Below, in pieces: positions 1 through 6,262 of a DNA stretch of 6,707 bases. The notes under the pieces are model-generated. The model searched no databases and had not been told where the DNA came from. It saw only the letters and a list, made by a program, of their open reading frames with translations. The position numbers and the translations under genes were made by a program. The stretch is from Alphaproteobacteria bacterium (GTDB taxonomy: Bacteria > Pseudomonadota > Alphaproteobacteria > Bin95). The DNA lies in assembly GCA_022822125.1 (NCBI GenBank), contig JAJECF010000073.1:1-6707 (forward strand), in the 5' to 3' direction. Position 1 is the stretch's first letter. Every line of letters begins with the position of its first letter.

Positions 1-60
1 GGGGTCGCCTCCGCGGTCACTTGTGGCTGTTGCAAACCCAAAATACCGCCAGGCGACCCC
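1..60. repeat. 10-bp perfect inverted repeat with 40-base loop
   Basis: GGGGTCGCCT at 1-10 is exactly reverse-complementary to AGGCGACCCC at 51-60. The left arm starts at the window edge, so the repeat may extend further left. It lies about 190 bp upstream of the integrase start. It could be part of an attachment or arm-binding site for the recombinases, an operator, or the terminator stem of an upstream gene; no T-run follows, which argues against a standard terminator. The sequence pairing is certain and the function is not known. Confidence 0.45.
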
Positions 61-235
61 GGAACCGAAAACAGCTACACCGAAATCATCTCAGATCAGC
101 GCAGAAACCATGTCCGCTCGACGGTTCTGCAAGAGGCTCCGAGGAAAGAATGCGCCCGACACGCAGGACAACGAAATGCGCATCCAGGACGGATCCGGGG
201 CGGCGTTGGCATCGTCGCGTGAGCGGGCGCTTGAG

Positions 236-245
236 GGAGGGGAGG
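236..245 (+). promoter_or_regulatory. Ribosome binding site deciding the first integrase start
   Basis: GGAGGGGAGG lies five bases before the ATG at 251. The reading frame stays open upstream to a GTG at 23 with further in-frame ATGs at 110 and 176, but none of these has a comparable Shine-Dalgarno match, and integrase-family homology starts only after 251. Confidence 0.75.
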
Positions 246-250
246 CGCCC

Positions 251-1432
251 ATGCCCGTTCGCGAGATCGTGAAGCTGAACCGGCGCGCCGTCGAGGCGCT
301 GTGCGTGGAGACCGGCGACACCGTGGTGTGGGACGGCGAGCTGCCCGGCTTCGGCATCCGTGTCTACGCCTCCGGGCGCAAGGTATGGTGCGTGCAGTCG
401 CGCGGGCCGGCGGGCGGCGGGCCGAAGCGTGTCGCCCTCGGGCGCTACGAGGAGCTTTCGCCCGAGGAGGCGCGGCACCGGGCGGGCCTTGTCATCGACC
501 GCATCAAGCAGGGCCTCGACCCCCGGCCACTGCCGCCGGCGCGCCCGCCGACCGTTGCCGACCTGGCCGAGCGCTACATGGAGGCCCATGTCCGGGTGAA
601 TTGCCGTCCCCGCACGGTCGAGACCTTCGAGCGGCTGCTGCGCCTCTATATCCTGCCCGAACTCGGCGCGCTGGCGCTCACGGAGGTGGACCGCCCGCAG
701 GCCGCCGCCCTGCACCGCAAGCTCTGCGCCAAACCCTACCAGGCCAATGCGGCGCTGGACGTGCTGGCGCGCATGTTCCGCCTCGCCGAGGCCTGGGGCA
801 TGACGCCGGCGCGGCGCAATCCCTGTCGCTCCATCCGTCGCTACAAGGAGGTGCGCCGCGAGCGCTTCCTGGCCCCGGAGGAATACCGCGCGCTCGCCCG
901 TGTGCTCGACGAGGCCGAAGCCGACGGCTCCGTGTTCCCGACCGCCATCCCGGCGATCCGCCTGCTGTTGCTTACCGGTTGCCGCAGGGACGAGATCGTC
1001 ACGCTGAAATGGGATGATGTCGACCGCAGGGCGGGGGAGTTGCGGCTGCGCGACGGCAAGACGGGCTGGCGCAGCGTGCCGCTCACGCCGGCGGTGGAGC
1101 ATGTGCTGGCCTCGGTCCCGCGCATTGCGGGCAATCCCTGGGTGATCACCGGCCGCAGGAAGCGGGACCGCCTGAAGAGCCTCGACGAGATCTGGGGCGT
1201 GCTGCGCGCGCGGGCCGGGCTGGAGGATGTGCGCCTGCACGACTGCCGGCACAGCTACGCCTCGCGTGCGCTCGCGCTCGGCGAGGGGCTGTCCATGATC
1301 GGCGCGCTGCTCGGCCACGCCCGGGTGGCGACCACGGCGCGCTACGCCCATCTCGCGCGCGACAGCGAGAAGGCCTCGGCCGCCAGGGTCGGCGGCAGCA
1401 TCGGCGCCGACATCCTGCCGCGCGCCGACTGA
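251..1432 (+). CDS. Tyrosine recombinase/integrase, P4-type (first of tandem pair)
   Basis: This is a 393-residue site-specific DNA recombinase, expected to cut and rejoin attachment sites through a covalent 3'-phosphotyrosine intermediate. Residues about 8-90 resemble the arm-DNA-binding domain of P4-like integrases (the WDGELPGFGIRVYASGRK segment is typical). Residues about 100-185 form the helical core-binding domain. The catalytic domain follows with Arg245 (TGCRRDEI), Lys270 (DGKTG), His330 and Arg333 (LHDCRHS), His356 (LGHARV) and nucleophile Tyr365 (ARYAHL), so it looks catalytically complete. The ATG at 251 is chosen because of the strong ribosome binding site and because the arm domain starts there; the open extension back to 23 encodes low-complexity sequence without family features. 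The second integrase follows after 13 bp, so the two are probably co-transcribed. No excisionase or target tRNA is visible nearby. Confidence 0.93.
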   Translation: MPVREIVKLNRRAVEALCVETGDTVVWDGELPGFGIRVYASGRKVWCVQSRGPAGGGPKRVALGRYEELSPEEARHRAGLVIDRIKQGLDPRPLPPARPPTVADLAERYMEAHVRVNCRPRTVETFERLLRLYILPELGALALTEVDRPQAAALHRKLCAKPYQANAALDVLARMFRLAEAWGMTPARRNPCRSIRRYKEVRRERFLAPEEYRALARVLDEAEADGSVFPTAIPAIRLLLLTGCRRDEIVTLKWDDVDRRAGELRLRDGKTGWRSVPLTPAVEHVLASVPRIAGNPWVITGRRKRDRLKSLDEIWGVLRARAGLEDVRLHDCRHSYASRALALGEGLSMIGALLGHARVATTARYAHLARDSEKASAARVGGSIGADILPRAD

Positions 1433-1445
1433 CCGGGAGGCGCAG

Positions 1446-2654
1446 ATGGCGAAGCTCGCAGAGACAACGATCTCCAGGCGCACCGTCGAGGCGCTTGCCG
1501 TGCGCAAGGACACCGTGTTCTGGGACTCCGAACTCCAGGGCTTCGGTGTGCGCGTCTATCCCTCGGGCAGCCGCTACTATGTCGTCCAGACGCGCGCGCA
1601 CGGCAAGGCGGCGAAGCGGGTGACGGTGGGCCGCCACGGCGTGCTGACGGCGGAGGAGGCGCGGCGGCGTGCGGCGCTCATCATCGCGCGCATCAAGGCG
1701 GGCGAGGAGCCGCTGGCGGAGCCGCTGACGGCGCCGCCGCCTGACGGCCCGACGGTGGGCGCGCTGGCGCAGCAATGGCTGGACGAGCATGTGGCGGTGC
1801 ATTGCAAGCCGTCGACGGCGGCGACCTACCGGCTGATCGTGGCGCGCCATATTCTGCCGGCTCTGGGCGGGGTTTCGGCCCCGGCGCTCGACCATGCCGG
1901 CGTGGCGACGCTGCATCATGCGCTCAGCGCCACGCCGTCCATGGCGAACCGCACGGTCGACGTTCTCTCACGCATCTGGAATGCGGCCGAGGACCGGGGC
2001 CAGCTGCCGGAGGCGAGCAATCCCTGCCGCCTGGTGGTGAAGAACCGGGAGCGCCCGCGCGAGCGGTTCCTGAGCGAGGAGGAGTTCCGCCGCCTGGGCC
2101 GCGTTCTGGCCGAGGCCGAGGGGCGCAAAGGGGTCTCGGTCCATGCCGTTGCTGCCATCCGCCTGTTGCTGCTCACCGGCTGCCGCCGGAACGAGATCCT
2201 CACCCTGCGCTGGGCAGAAGTCGATCTCGAGGCGCGCGAGCTCAGGCTGGCGGACACCAAGACCGGGGCGCGCACCGTGCCGCTGTCGCCGGAGGCGGTT
2301 GCGGTGCTGGCCGCCATTCCGCGCCTCGATGACAACCCGCATGTCATCCCGGGCAAGAAGCCCGGCGCGCCCATGCGCAATCTCAACGACCCCTGGAAGC
2401 TGATCTGCAGGCGGGCCGGGATCGAGGACATGCGCCTGCATGACTGCCGGCACAGCTTCGCCTCGCGCGCGCTGGCGCTTGGCGAGGGGCTGCCCGCCAT
2501 CGGCAAGCTGCTCGGACACACCCAGGTCGAGACGACCGCGCGCTACGCCCATCTCGCCCAGGACTCCGTCAGGGACGCCGCCAGACGCATCTCCGACAGC
2601 ATCGCCGCAGATATCCTCAAGGACTGGCCGAAAGACAAAAACGACAAGTCATGA
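1446..2654 (+). CDS. Tyrosine recombinase/integrase, P4-type (second of tandem pair)
   Basis: This 402-residue protein has the same architecture as its upstream neighbour: arm-binding domain (residues about 8-90, with FWDSELQGFGVRVYPSGSR), core-binding domain (about 102-185) and catalytic domain. Visible catalytic residues are Arg247 (TGCRRNEI), Lys272 (DTKTG), His332 and Arg335 (LHDCRHS), His358 (LGHTQV) and Tyr367 (ARYAHL). It starts 13 bp after the first gene's stop with GGGAGG five bases before the ATG. The two genes are clear paralogues: around the HxxR box the DNA is nearly identical, while the arm and core-binding domains have diverged more. That suggests an old tandem duplication followed by different DNA-site preference. 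It ends with a lysine- and aspartate-rich tail (KDWPKDKNDKS) missing in the first protein. Whether the two act together or one is dispensable cannot be told from the sequence. Confidence 0.93.
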   Translation: MAKLAETTISRRTVEALAVRKDTVFWDSELQGFGVRVYPSGSRYYVVQTRAHGKAAKRVTVGRHGVLTAEEARRRAALIIARIKAGEEPLAEPLTAPPPDGPTVGALAQQWLDEHVAVHCKPSTAATYRLIVARHILPALGGVSAPALDHAGVATLHHALSATPSMANRTVDVLSRIWNAAEDRGQLPEASNPCRLVVKNRERPRERFLSEEEFRRLGRVLAEAEGRKGVSVHAVAAIRLLLLTGCRRNEILTLRWAEVDLEARELRLADTKTGARTVPLSPEAVAVLAAIPRLDDNPHVIPGKKPGAPMRNLNDPWKLICRRAGIEDMRLHDCRHSFASRALALGEGLPAIGKLLGHTQVETTARYAHLAQDSVRDAARRISDSIAADILKDWPKDKNDKS

Positions 2655-2742
2655 GCGCTGACCGCGCGCGATGTCCGGCAACGTCGCATGTCACGCTGCA
2701 GCTTCGCGGTCGGACGGCGCGCCATCCGGGTCGGGCGCGATC

Positions 2743-2770
2743 GGGCGCGCGCCCCGCTCATGAGCCGGGG
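2743..2770. repeat. GC-rich overlapping palindromes between integrases and higBA
   Basis: GGGCGCGCGCCC at 2743-2754 is a perfect 12-base palindrome. It overlaps CCCCG-CTCATGAG-CCGGGG at 2752-2770, a hairpin with one unpaired base. The two structures are mutually exclusive. They sit about 90 bp after the second integrase stop. There is no T-run, so a factor-independent terminator is not well supported; they may be incidental in such GC-rich DNA. The rest of the 2655-2842 gap shows no gene. Confidence 0.3.
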
Positions 2771-2846
2771 GCGGGCCAGGAGGACGATCGCACTCCGGGC
2801 AGGAGATGACAGCTGCCGGGCAGGGCGCGGCTCTGTGCCGTTATGC

Positions 2847-2876
2847 TTGACGTAATGCAGATGCGCTCGCTACGGT
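2847..2876 (+). promoter_or_regulatory. Probable sigma-70-type promoter of higBA
   Basis: TTGACG (2847-2852) and TACGGT (2871-2876) are separated by 18 bases, a good match to housekeeping -35 and -10 spacing in alphaproteobacteria. Transcription would start near 2883, leaving about 30 bases before the GTG at 2912. The element rules out the upstream ATG at 2843, which lies before the -35. HigA-type antitoxins normally repress their own promoter, but I cannot define a clean palindromic operator here. Confidence 0.6.
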
Positions 2877-2911
2877 GCGGACCATGCGGGGTCTTCGGGT
2901 TCGGATACGTC

Positions 2912-3193
2912 GTGATCGCCGGTTTCAGCGACAAGCGCAGCGAAGCGTTTTACCGTGGCCGCCGGGTCGCGGCCTTTTCGGGCTTTGCGCGCACCGCCTC
3001 GCGCAAGCTCGACCAGCTCGACGCCGCCACCGGACTGGGCGACCTGGCGCGGCCCGGCAACCGGCTGGAGGCGCTGAAGGGCCGGCGCCGGGGGCAGTGG
3101 AGCATCCGGATCAACGACCAATGGCGTATCTGCTTTACCTGGCCGGAGGGCAGTCCCGGACCGGCCGACGTGGAAATCGTCGACTATCACTGA
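2912..3193 (+). CDS. higB: HigB-type toxin of a type II toxin-antitoxin system (RelE/ParE superfamily)
   Basis: This is a 93-residue protein of the HigB family, whose members fold like RelE and cleave mRNA in a ribosome-dependent way. The N-terminus (IAGFSDKRSEAFYRG), the central RLEALKGRRRGQWSIRIN block at residues 51-68, the QWRICF strand at 70-75 and the VEIVDYH end follow the family pattern, and length is normal. The GTG at 2912 is chosen because it puts the family's usual first residues at the start and lies just after a good promoter; an in-frame ATG at 2843 precedes the -35 box and would add 23 unmatched residues. The Shine-Dalgarno match is weak, consistent with low toxin expression. 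The antitoxin follows after 13 bp in the usual toxin-first higBA order. Confidence 0.88.
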   Translation: MIAGFSDKRSEAFYRGRRVAAFSGFARTASRKLDQLDAATGLGDLARPGNRLEALKGRRRGQWSIRINDQWRICFTWPEGSPGPADVEIVDYH

Positions 3194-3206
3194 GAGGAGG
3201 CGCGTC

Positions 3207-3512
3207 ATGCGCGAGCCCATCCATCCCGGCGAGACGCTGCGCGAGGACCTCGACGCACTCGGCATGAGCGCGGCCGAACTGGCCCGGCGGATCGAGGTAC
3301 CGACCAATCGCATCACCGGCATCCTCAACGGTCGGCGTGCGATCACCGGCGACACGGCGCTCAGGCTCGGCCGCTTCTTCGGCACCTCGGGCGAGTTCTG
3401 GCTGAACCTCCAGAAGCTCTACGAGCTGCGGCTTGCCGAGCGGAAGAGCGGCTCGACCATCGCCCTGCTGCCGACACTCCACGACGGCCGGAACCTGCGC
3501 GCGGCGGGATGA
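3207..3512 (+). CDS. higA: HigA-type antitoxin, XRE-family transcriptional regulator
   Basis: This is a 101-residue helix-turn-helix protein of the HigA/VapI family, which neutralises HigB by binding it and represses the operon promoter. The opening REPIHPGETLREDLDALGMS is a strong family signature. The helix-turn-helix covers about residues 21-41 (SAAELARRIEVPTNRITGIL), followed by NGRRAITGDTALRLGRFFGT and SGEFWLNLQKLYELRLAE, both typical. AGGAGG at 3195-3200 is six bases before the ATG, a far better site than the toxin's, as expected if antitoxin is made in excess. The last 20 or so residues (SGSTIALLPTLHDGRNLRAAG) are less typical. Both partners look intact, so the module is probably functional and may stabilise the surrounding island. 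Confidence 0.92.
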   Translation: MREPIHPGETLREDLDALGMSAAELARRIEVPTNRITGILNGRRAITGDTALRLGRFFGTSGEFWLNLQKLYELRLAERKSGSTIALLPTLHDGRNLRAAG

Positions 3513-3650
3513 TGGCGGATGCAGCGGGCCGGCTGCGCAAGAGGCACCGTAATGGCAGCCCGTGGACTTGTGCAGGCGCCGGCAGGAAAATGCACCTGTT
3601 CGCTGCAATCGCGCATGTGGGTGCCGCCCGGTCGGCGCGCACCGGAGACA

Positions 3651-3656
3651 AGGAGG
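3651..3656 (+). promoter_or_regulatory. Ribosome binding site of the 91-residue gene
   Basis: AGGAGG lies nine bases before the ATG at 3666. It selects that ATG over upstream in-frame starts near 3519, which would add about 49 residues of unconvincing sequence. Confidence 0.7.
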
Positions 3657-3665
3657 ACCTGTCGC

Positions 3666-3941
3666 ATGATCGACGAAGCCGTGCTCTCGAAAGGCGAGAT
3701 CCGGAAGCTCAATGTGCTGCGCCGGTCCATCGGGGCGGCGCTCGCCGACGAGGCCTTCGCCAAATGGCTCGAGAGGCCGGTCGAGGCGCCGGAGGTCGAT
3801 GACAATGAAAAGGTCATCGCGGATGCCTTGTGGGGCCTGATCGAGCAAGGTCGCCTTTCGATCCGGCGGGGTGGCTATGTCGTGCGCCGGGGCCGCAAAC
3901 GGGTCATCGTCGAAGCCGCGGTCCCGGACAGGGCGGAATAG
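3666..3941 (+). CDS. Uncharacterised 91-residue protein
   Basis: I do not recognise this protein. Its N-terminal part (residues about 6-36, with KGEIRKLNVLRRSIG and AFAKWLE) looks helical. A short acidic linker (EAPEVDDNEK) leads to another helix (VIADALWGLIEQGRLSI), and the end is a basic, probably strand-forming stretch (RRGGYVVRRGRKRVIVEAAV). There is no signal peptide, membrane segment or known catalytic motif. The basic tail could bind nucleic acid, which is inference only. It lies 153 bp after higA on the same strand, with its own strong ribosome binding site, so it may be a third gene of that transcript or separate; no clear promoter is visible in the gap. Its last 19 codons are duplicated at 6208-6262. 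Its stop is 10 bp from the end of the converging lipoprotein gene, with no obvious terminator between. Confidence 0.7.
   Translation: MIDEAVLSKGEIRKLNVLRRSIGAALADEAFAKWLERPVEAPEVDDNEKVIADALWGLIEQGRLSIRRGGYVVRRGRKRVIVEAAVPDRAE
3885..3939 (+). repeat. Direct repeat, left copy (3' end of the 91-residue gene)
   Basis: This stretch matches 6208-6262 in the same orientation at 51 of 55 positions; differences are at 3891, 3893, 3905 and 3937. The inner part 3894-3936 differs only at 3905. Here it encodes the last codons of the 91-residue protein (RKRVIVEAAVPDRAE) and ends at the first base of its TAG stop. A repeat at the 3' end of a gene is a common form of integrase attachment site. It holds a small palindrome, GTCCCGGAC. 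Confidence 0.85.
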
Positions 3942-3951
3942 TCGGGCCGAC

Positions 3952-4956
3952 TTACCTCCCGGACGCCGCGAAAGGTTCGTCCAGGACGACGAAGGTTCCG
4001 AAGAAGGCGCCGGCGCTGCCGTCGCTTTCCTCGAAGTCCACGCTGCTGAACCCCGCCGCCAGACGGGGATTGCCGGCCCGGTCCGGGATGTTGGAAAACG
4101 AGCCGCCCCAGTGACCCTCTGACTGCTCTATGGTTCTTTCGGGGTGGCTCACCGTTGCGTCGGTGTGGTCGAACGTGCGTTCGAACGTGCCGTCGGACGC
4201 GATCGCCGTTGCGCCGAAGCGCAGTTCGTAATCGGCGGCAATGGCCTGCACGTCGCGTATCTCCTCCCCGAGGAAGACCCCGAAATGCGCGCGCCGGGTG
4301 ACGAGATCGCCCGCGCAGCCGATGCAGCCGCTCAGCGTGTTCGCGGCGAAGTCCGCCGTGATCGTCATCCGGCCTTCATACTCGTCCAGCACATAGGCTC
4401 CCTCATGCTCGCCCCAGTCGCTGCCGGGAATATAGGCATAGAGCCCGCCCGCCTGGCCGATATAGGTCGCCTGCCCCTCCAGCGGCATTTCGGGAGGCCT
4501 CGACGGATCGATCTCCGGGCCGTCCACAATGGCGTATTGTTCGGACTCCCTGAACGACAGCTCCGGATAATGCTGGCCGGGGAACTGCGCCCACCAGCCC
4601 GCCATCAGATAGTCGTCCGGATCGCCGGCGTCCCAGCTCACCAGCGCATAGGCGATGGACGTGCCGTCCTCCGTATCCCTGATGAACGTCCAGTCCTGCG
4701 CCTTGTGGCCGGGAATGGGGGTCATGCCGGGATTCGTGGCCACGGCGTCGTCGGTCGTGTTGACGGAGACCTCGCTGCCGTCCTCCAGCGTCAGGAACAC
4801 CCGCAGCCGCGGCCCGGAGAACTCCGTGTTCCTCTCACGTTGGATGGCGCCATCATCGCCATCCCTGTCGGCGCCCGGCGGGGGATCGTCACGGCGCATG
4901 CACGCGCTCGCAGCAAGCGCCACAGCGAAGACGAGGAGAATGGCAAGCGGTTTCAT
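3952..4956 (-). CDS. TbpB-like lipoprotein precursor (downstream gene of the pair)
   Basis: This is a 334-residue exported lipoprotein. MKPLAILLVFAVALAASAC is a short signal peptide ending in a lipobox, with Cys19 the expected lipidation site and no aspartate after it, so outer-membrane sorting is likely. A charged linker (residues 20-45) precedes the mature domain. Conserved with its neighbour are AGWW (119-122), DGPEIDPSRPPEMPL (145-159), GGLYAY (170-175), the CIGCAG motif (Cys211, Cys214) and a C-terminal block HPERTIEQSEGHWGGSFSN (271-289) then DGSAGAFFGTF. That glycine/aromatic block resembles the C-terminal barrel of transferrin-binding-protein-B-like surface lipoproteins; the ligand is unknown. 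The start at 4956 is preferred over 4992 because it begins the signal peptide and has GGAGA ten bases upstream. It follows its paralogue by 63 bp and is probably co-transcribed. Its 3' end meets the 91-residue gene tail to tail. Confidence 0.85.
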   Translation of the reverse strand: MKPLAILLVFAVALAASACMRRDDPPPGADRDGDDGAIQRERNTEFSGPRLRVFLTLEDGSEVSVNTTDDAVATNPGMTPIPGHKAQDWTFIRDTEDGTSIAYALVSWDAGDPDDYLMAGWWAQFPGQHYPELSFRESEQYAIVDGPEIDPSRPPEMPLEGQATYIGQAGGLYAYIPGSDWGEHEGAYVLDEYEGRMTITADFAANTLSGCIGCAGDLVTRRAHFGVFLGEEIRDVQAIAADYELRFGATAIASDGTFERTFDHTDATVSHPERTIEQSEGHWGGSFSNIPDRAGNPRLAAGFSSVDFEESDGSAGAFFGTFVVLDEPFAASGR

Positions 4957-5019
4957 GGGCGTCGGGTCTCCAGGGGCGTTCGAGGCGCGCATGGCGGAGA
5001 AGGCGATTTCGCTCGAAGC

Positions 5020-6060
5020 CTAGCGCGGCGGCGCCGGCGTCAGCGCATCGAAGATGCCCGTGAAGCGTCCATGCGAGCCGTCCTCCTCGGCGAACAGCGC
5101 ATCGGTCGAGCCGACCACGCGACGGGGATTGCCCCCTGCATCCGGCATGTTTGAGAACTGACCCTGCCACGTCCCGGCGCTGCTCACGATGACGCGCTCG
5201 GGATGCGTCACGGTAACGGCGCTATTCTCGAACGACCCGCCTGTGTCAAACGAGGCTTCGAAGCGCACTTCGTAGTCCGTTGGCAACGCCGTCGGGTCGT
5301 CCGCCCCCCACGGCACGGCCGGAAAGAGATGGCGGCCGGGCGCGGTCTCGATCGGCCCCGCGCATCCGAGGCATCCGGTGAGGCGGTTGCTGTCGAAATC
5401 GGCGGTCAACAAGACCGGCCCCGCAAACTCCGTGACCTCGGCGGACCCGTCCAGTGAGCCCCATGACCGTCCGTAATTGTAGGTGTACAGGCCGCCCATC
5501 CCGCCGCTATAGGTCGCCTTGCCCGCGAGAGGCAGGTCCGGAGGCCTGGACGGGTCGAGTTCCGGGCCGTCGAGAAAGACCCCGCGATCGGCGGACTCGA
5601 AGTCCCGGAAGTGGACGTCCGGCGGATAGAGAAGCCACCATCCTGCCGCGAGGTAGTCGGCCGGGTCGGTTTCGTTCCACGAGGCGAGGGCGTAGAGCAG
5701 CACCCGGCCGTCATGGTGGTTGTTCGCCAGCATCCACTCGCGGCTGGAATGGCCGGGCTGGACGGGACGGGGGAGATAAAGGCCCCACGTCCTTTCAAGG
5801 TCCCGGACGGTATCGAGGGTGAGGGTCCGGTTGCCGGCGATCGGCACGTCGATACTGAGCACGCCGTCGACGAACGATGTCCCTGTTTTCCGGAACGGCT
5901 GGGCCTCGGGCGTCAACTCGGGGATCTCGACCGGCGGCAGCAGCTTTGCCGCTGGCAGAGACATGGCTTCGTCCCTGCTCCCGCTCGTGCATCCAACGAG
6001 AGCCAGCGACGCTCCCAGCATGCCCGCGGCGAACGCGCACCGGACTGTCATCGGGTTCAT
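5020..6060 (-). CDS. TbpB-like lipoprotein precursor (upstream gene of the pair)
   Basis: This 346-residue lipoprotein is a paralogue of the gene that follows it. MNPMTVRCAFAAGMLGASLA plus LVGC forms a signal peptide with lipobox; Cys24 is the expected lipidated residue and Thr25 suggests outer-membrane sorting. A proline-rich linker (about 34-60) follows. The shared core has WNETDPADYLAAGWW (128-142), DGPELDPSRPPDLPL (164-178), GGLYTY (189-194), LTGCLGCAG (227-235, Cys230 and Cys233) and the C-terminal HPERVIVSSAGTWQGQFSN (286-304) then DGSHGRFTGIF, resembling TbpB-like barrels. GGAGG five bases before the ATG decides the start; the frame is open further upstream to 6390 but that part lacks protein-like sequence and would bury the signal peptide. 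It is first in the likely two-gene operon. No Slam translocon, TonB receptor or uptake gene is present in the window, so the substrate cannot be inferred. Confidence 0.85.
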   Translation of the reverse strand: MNPMTVRCAFAAGMLGASLALVGCTSGSRDEAMSLPAAKLLPPVEIPELTPEAQPFRKTGTSFVDGVLSIDVPIAGNRTLTLDTVRDLERTWGLYLPRPVQPGHSSREWMLANNHHDGRVLLYALASWNETDPADYLAAGWWLLYPPDVHFRDFESADRGVFLDGPELDPSRPPDLPLAGKATYSGGMGGLYTYNYGRSWGSLDGSAEVTEFAGPVLLTADFDSNRLTGCLGCAGPIETAPGRHLFPAVPWGADDPTALPTDYEVRFEASFDTGGSFENSAVTVTHPERVIVSSAGTWQGQFSNMPDAGGNPRRVVGSTDALFAEEDGSHGRFTGIFDALTPAPPR

Positions 6061-6207
6061 CCTCTCCTCCCAGGGCAATCGACATGCCGAACGCCCACTA
6101 TGCGGCAGTTTCTTCCGGCAGGCATCCCCGAGACCGAATGCTCGCAGCAAATGCCGCATGCGCGCCGCCCGGATTGCGTCTTCGGGCCCCTTCCCTCGAA
6201 TGCGACC
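6061..6207 (-). other. Upstream region of the lipoprotein operon
   Basis: This is the leader and presumed promoter region of the two lipoprotein genes. I find no convincing -35/-10 pair and no clear Fur-type operator. ATGCGGCA at 6100-6107 and TGCCGCAT at 6152-6159 form an 8-bp inverted repeat 44 bases apart that might be regulatory or chance. No gene is supported on either strand. Confidence 0.35.
6066..6070 (-). promoter_or_regulatory. Ribosome binding site of the upstream lipoprotein gene
   Basis: On the minus strand GGAGG (within GGAGGAGAGG, 6061-6070) lies five bases before the ATG at 6060 and fixes the start immediately before the signal peptide. Confidence 0.75.
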
Positions 6208-6262
6208 CGCCGGAGACGCAAACGGGTGATCGTCGAAGCCGCGGTCCCGGACAGGGCGGGAT
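6208..6262 (+). repeat. Direct repeat, right copy (orphan 3' end of the 91-residue gene)
   Basis: This is the second copy of the repeat at 3885-3939, offset by 2,323 bp and matching at 51 of 55 bases. It still reads RKRVIVEAAVPDRA in one + frame but is not preceded by the rest of the gene and lacks the TAG stop, so it is a detached 3'-end fragment. It lies about 150 bp upstream of the lipoprotein operon start, so the two copies bracket both lipoprotein genes. Confidence 0.85.

Noticed and set aside
23..250. 76-residue N-terminal extension of the first integrase from a GTG at 23
   Set aside because: It lacks family similarity, has no Shine-Dalgarno at its start and overlaps the inverted repeat; the ATG at 251 has a strong site.
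86..1513. Long minus-strand open frame across the first integrase (475 codons)
   Set aside because: It mirrors a clear integrase on the + strand; the translation is Arg/Ala/Pro/Gly-rich without family motifs, as expected from GC-rich antisense.
1146..1919. Minus-strand open frame spanning the end of the first and start of the second integrase
   Set aside because: It crosses two real genes antisense and is an arginine-rich low-complexity translation with no motif or ribosome binding site.
3570..3595. GTGCA/TGCAC inverted repeat between higA and the 91-residue gene
   Set aside because: Only five bases per arm with no promoter geometry around it; easily chance.
3509..3802. 97-codon open frame overlapping the higA stop (ATGA overlap)
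   Set aside because: It runs out of frame into the 91-residue gene, which has the better ribosome binding site and more protein-like sequence; the translation here shows no motif.
4144..5154. 336-codon + strand open frame over the lipoprotein genes
   Set aside because: It is antisense to two paralogous genes with signal peptides, lipoboxes and conserved blocks, and spans their junction.
3894..6259. CRISPR array or integron attC interpretation of the direct repeat
   Set aside because: Only two copies 2.3 kb apart with genes between, no regular spacers, no attC-like core sites and no long internal palindrome.
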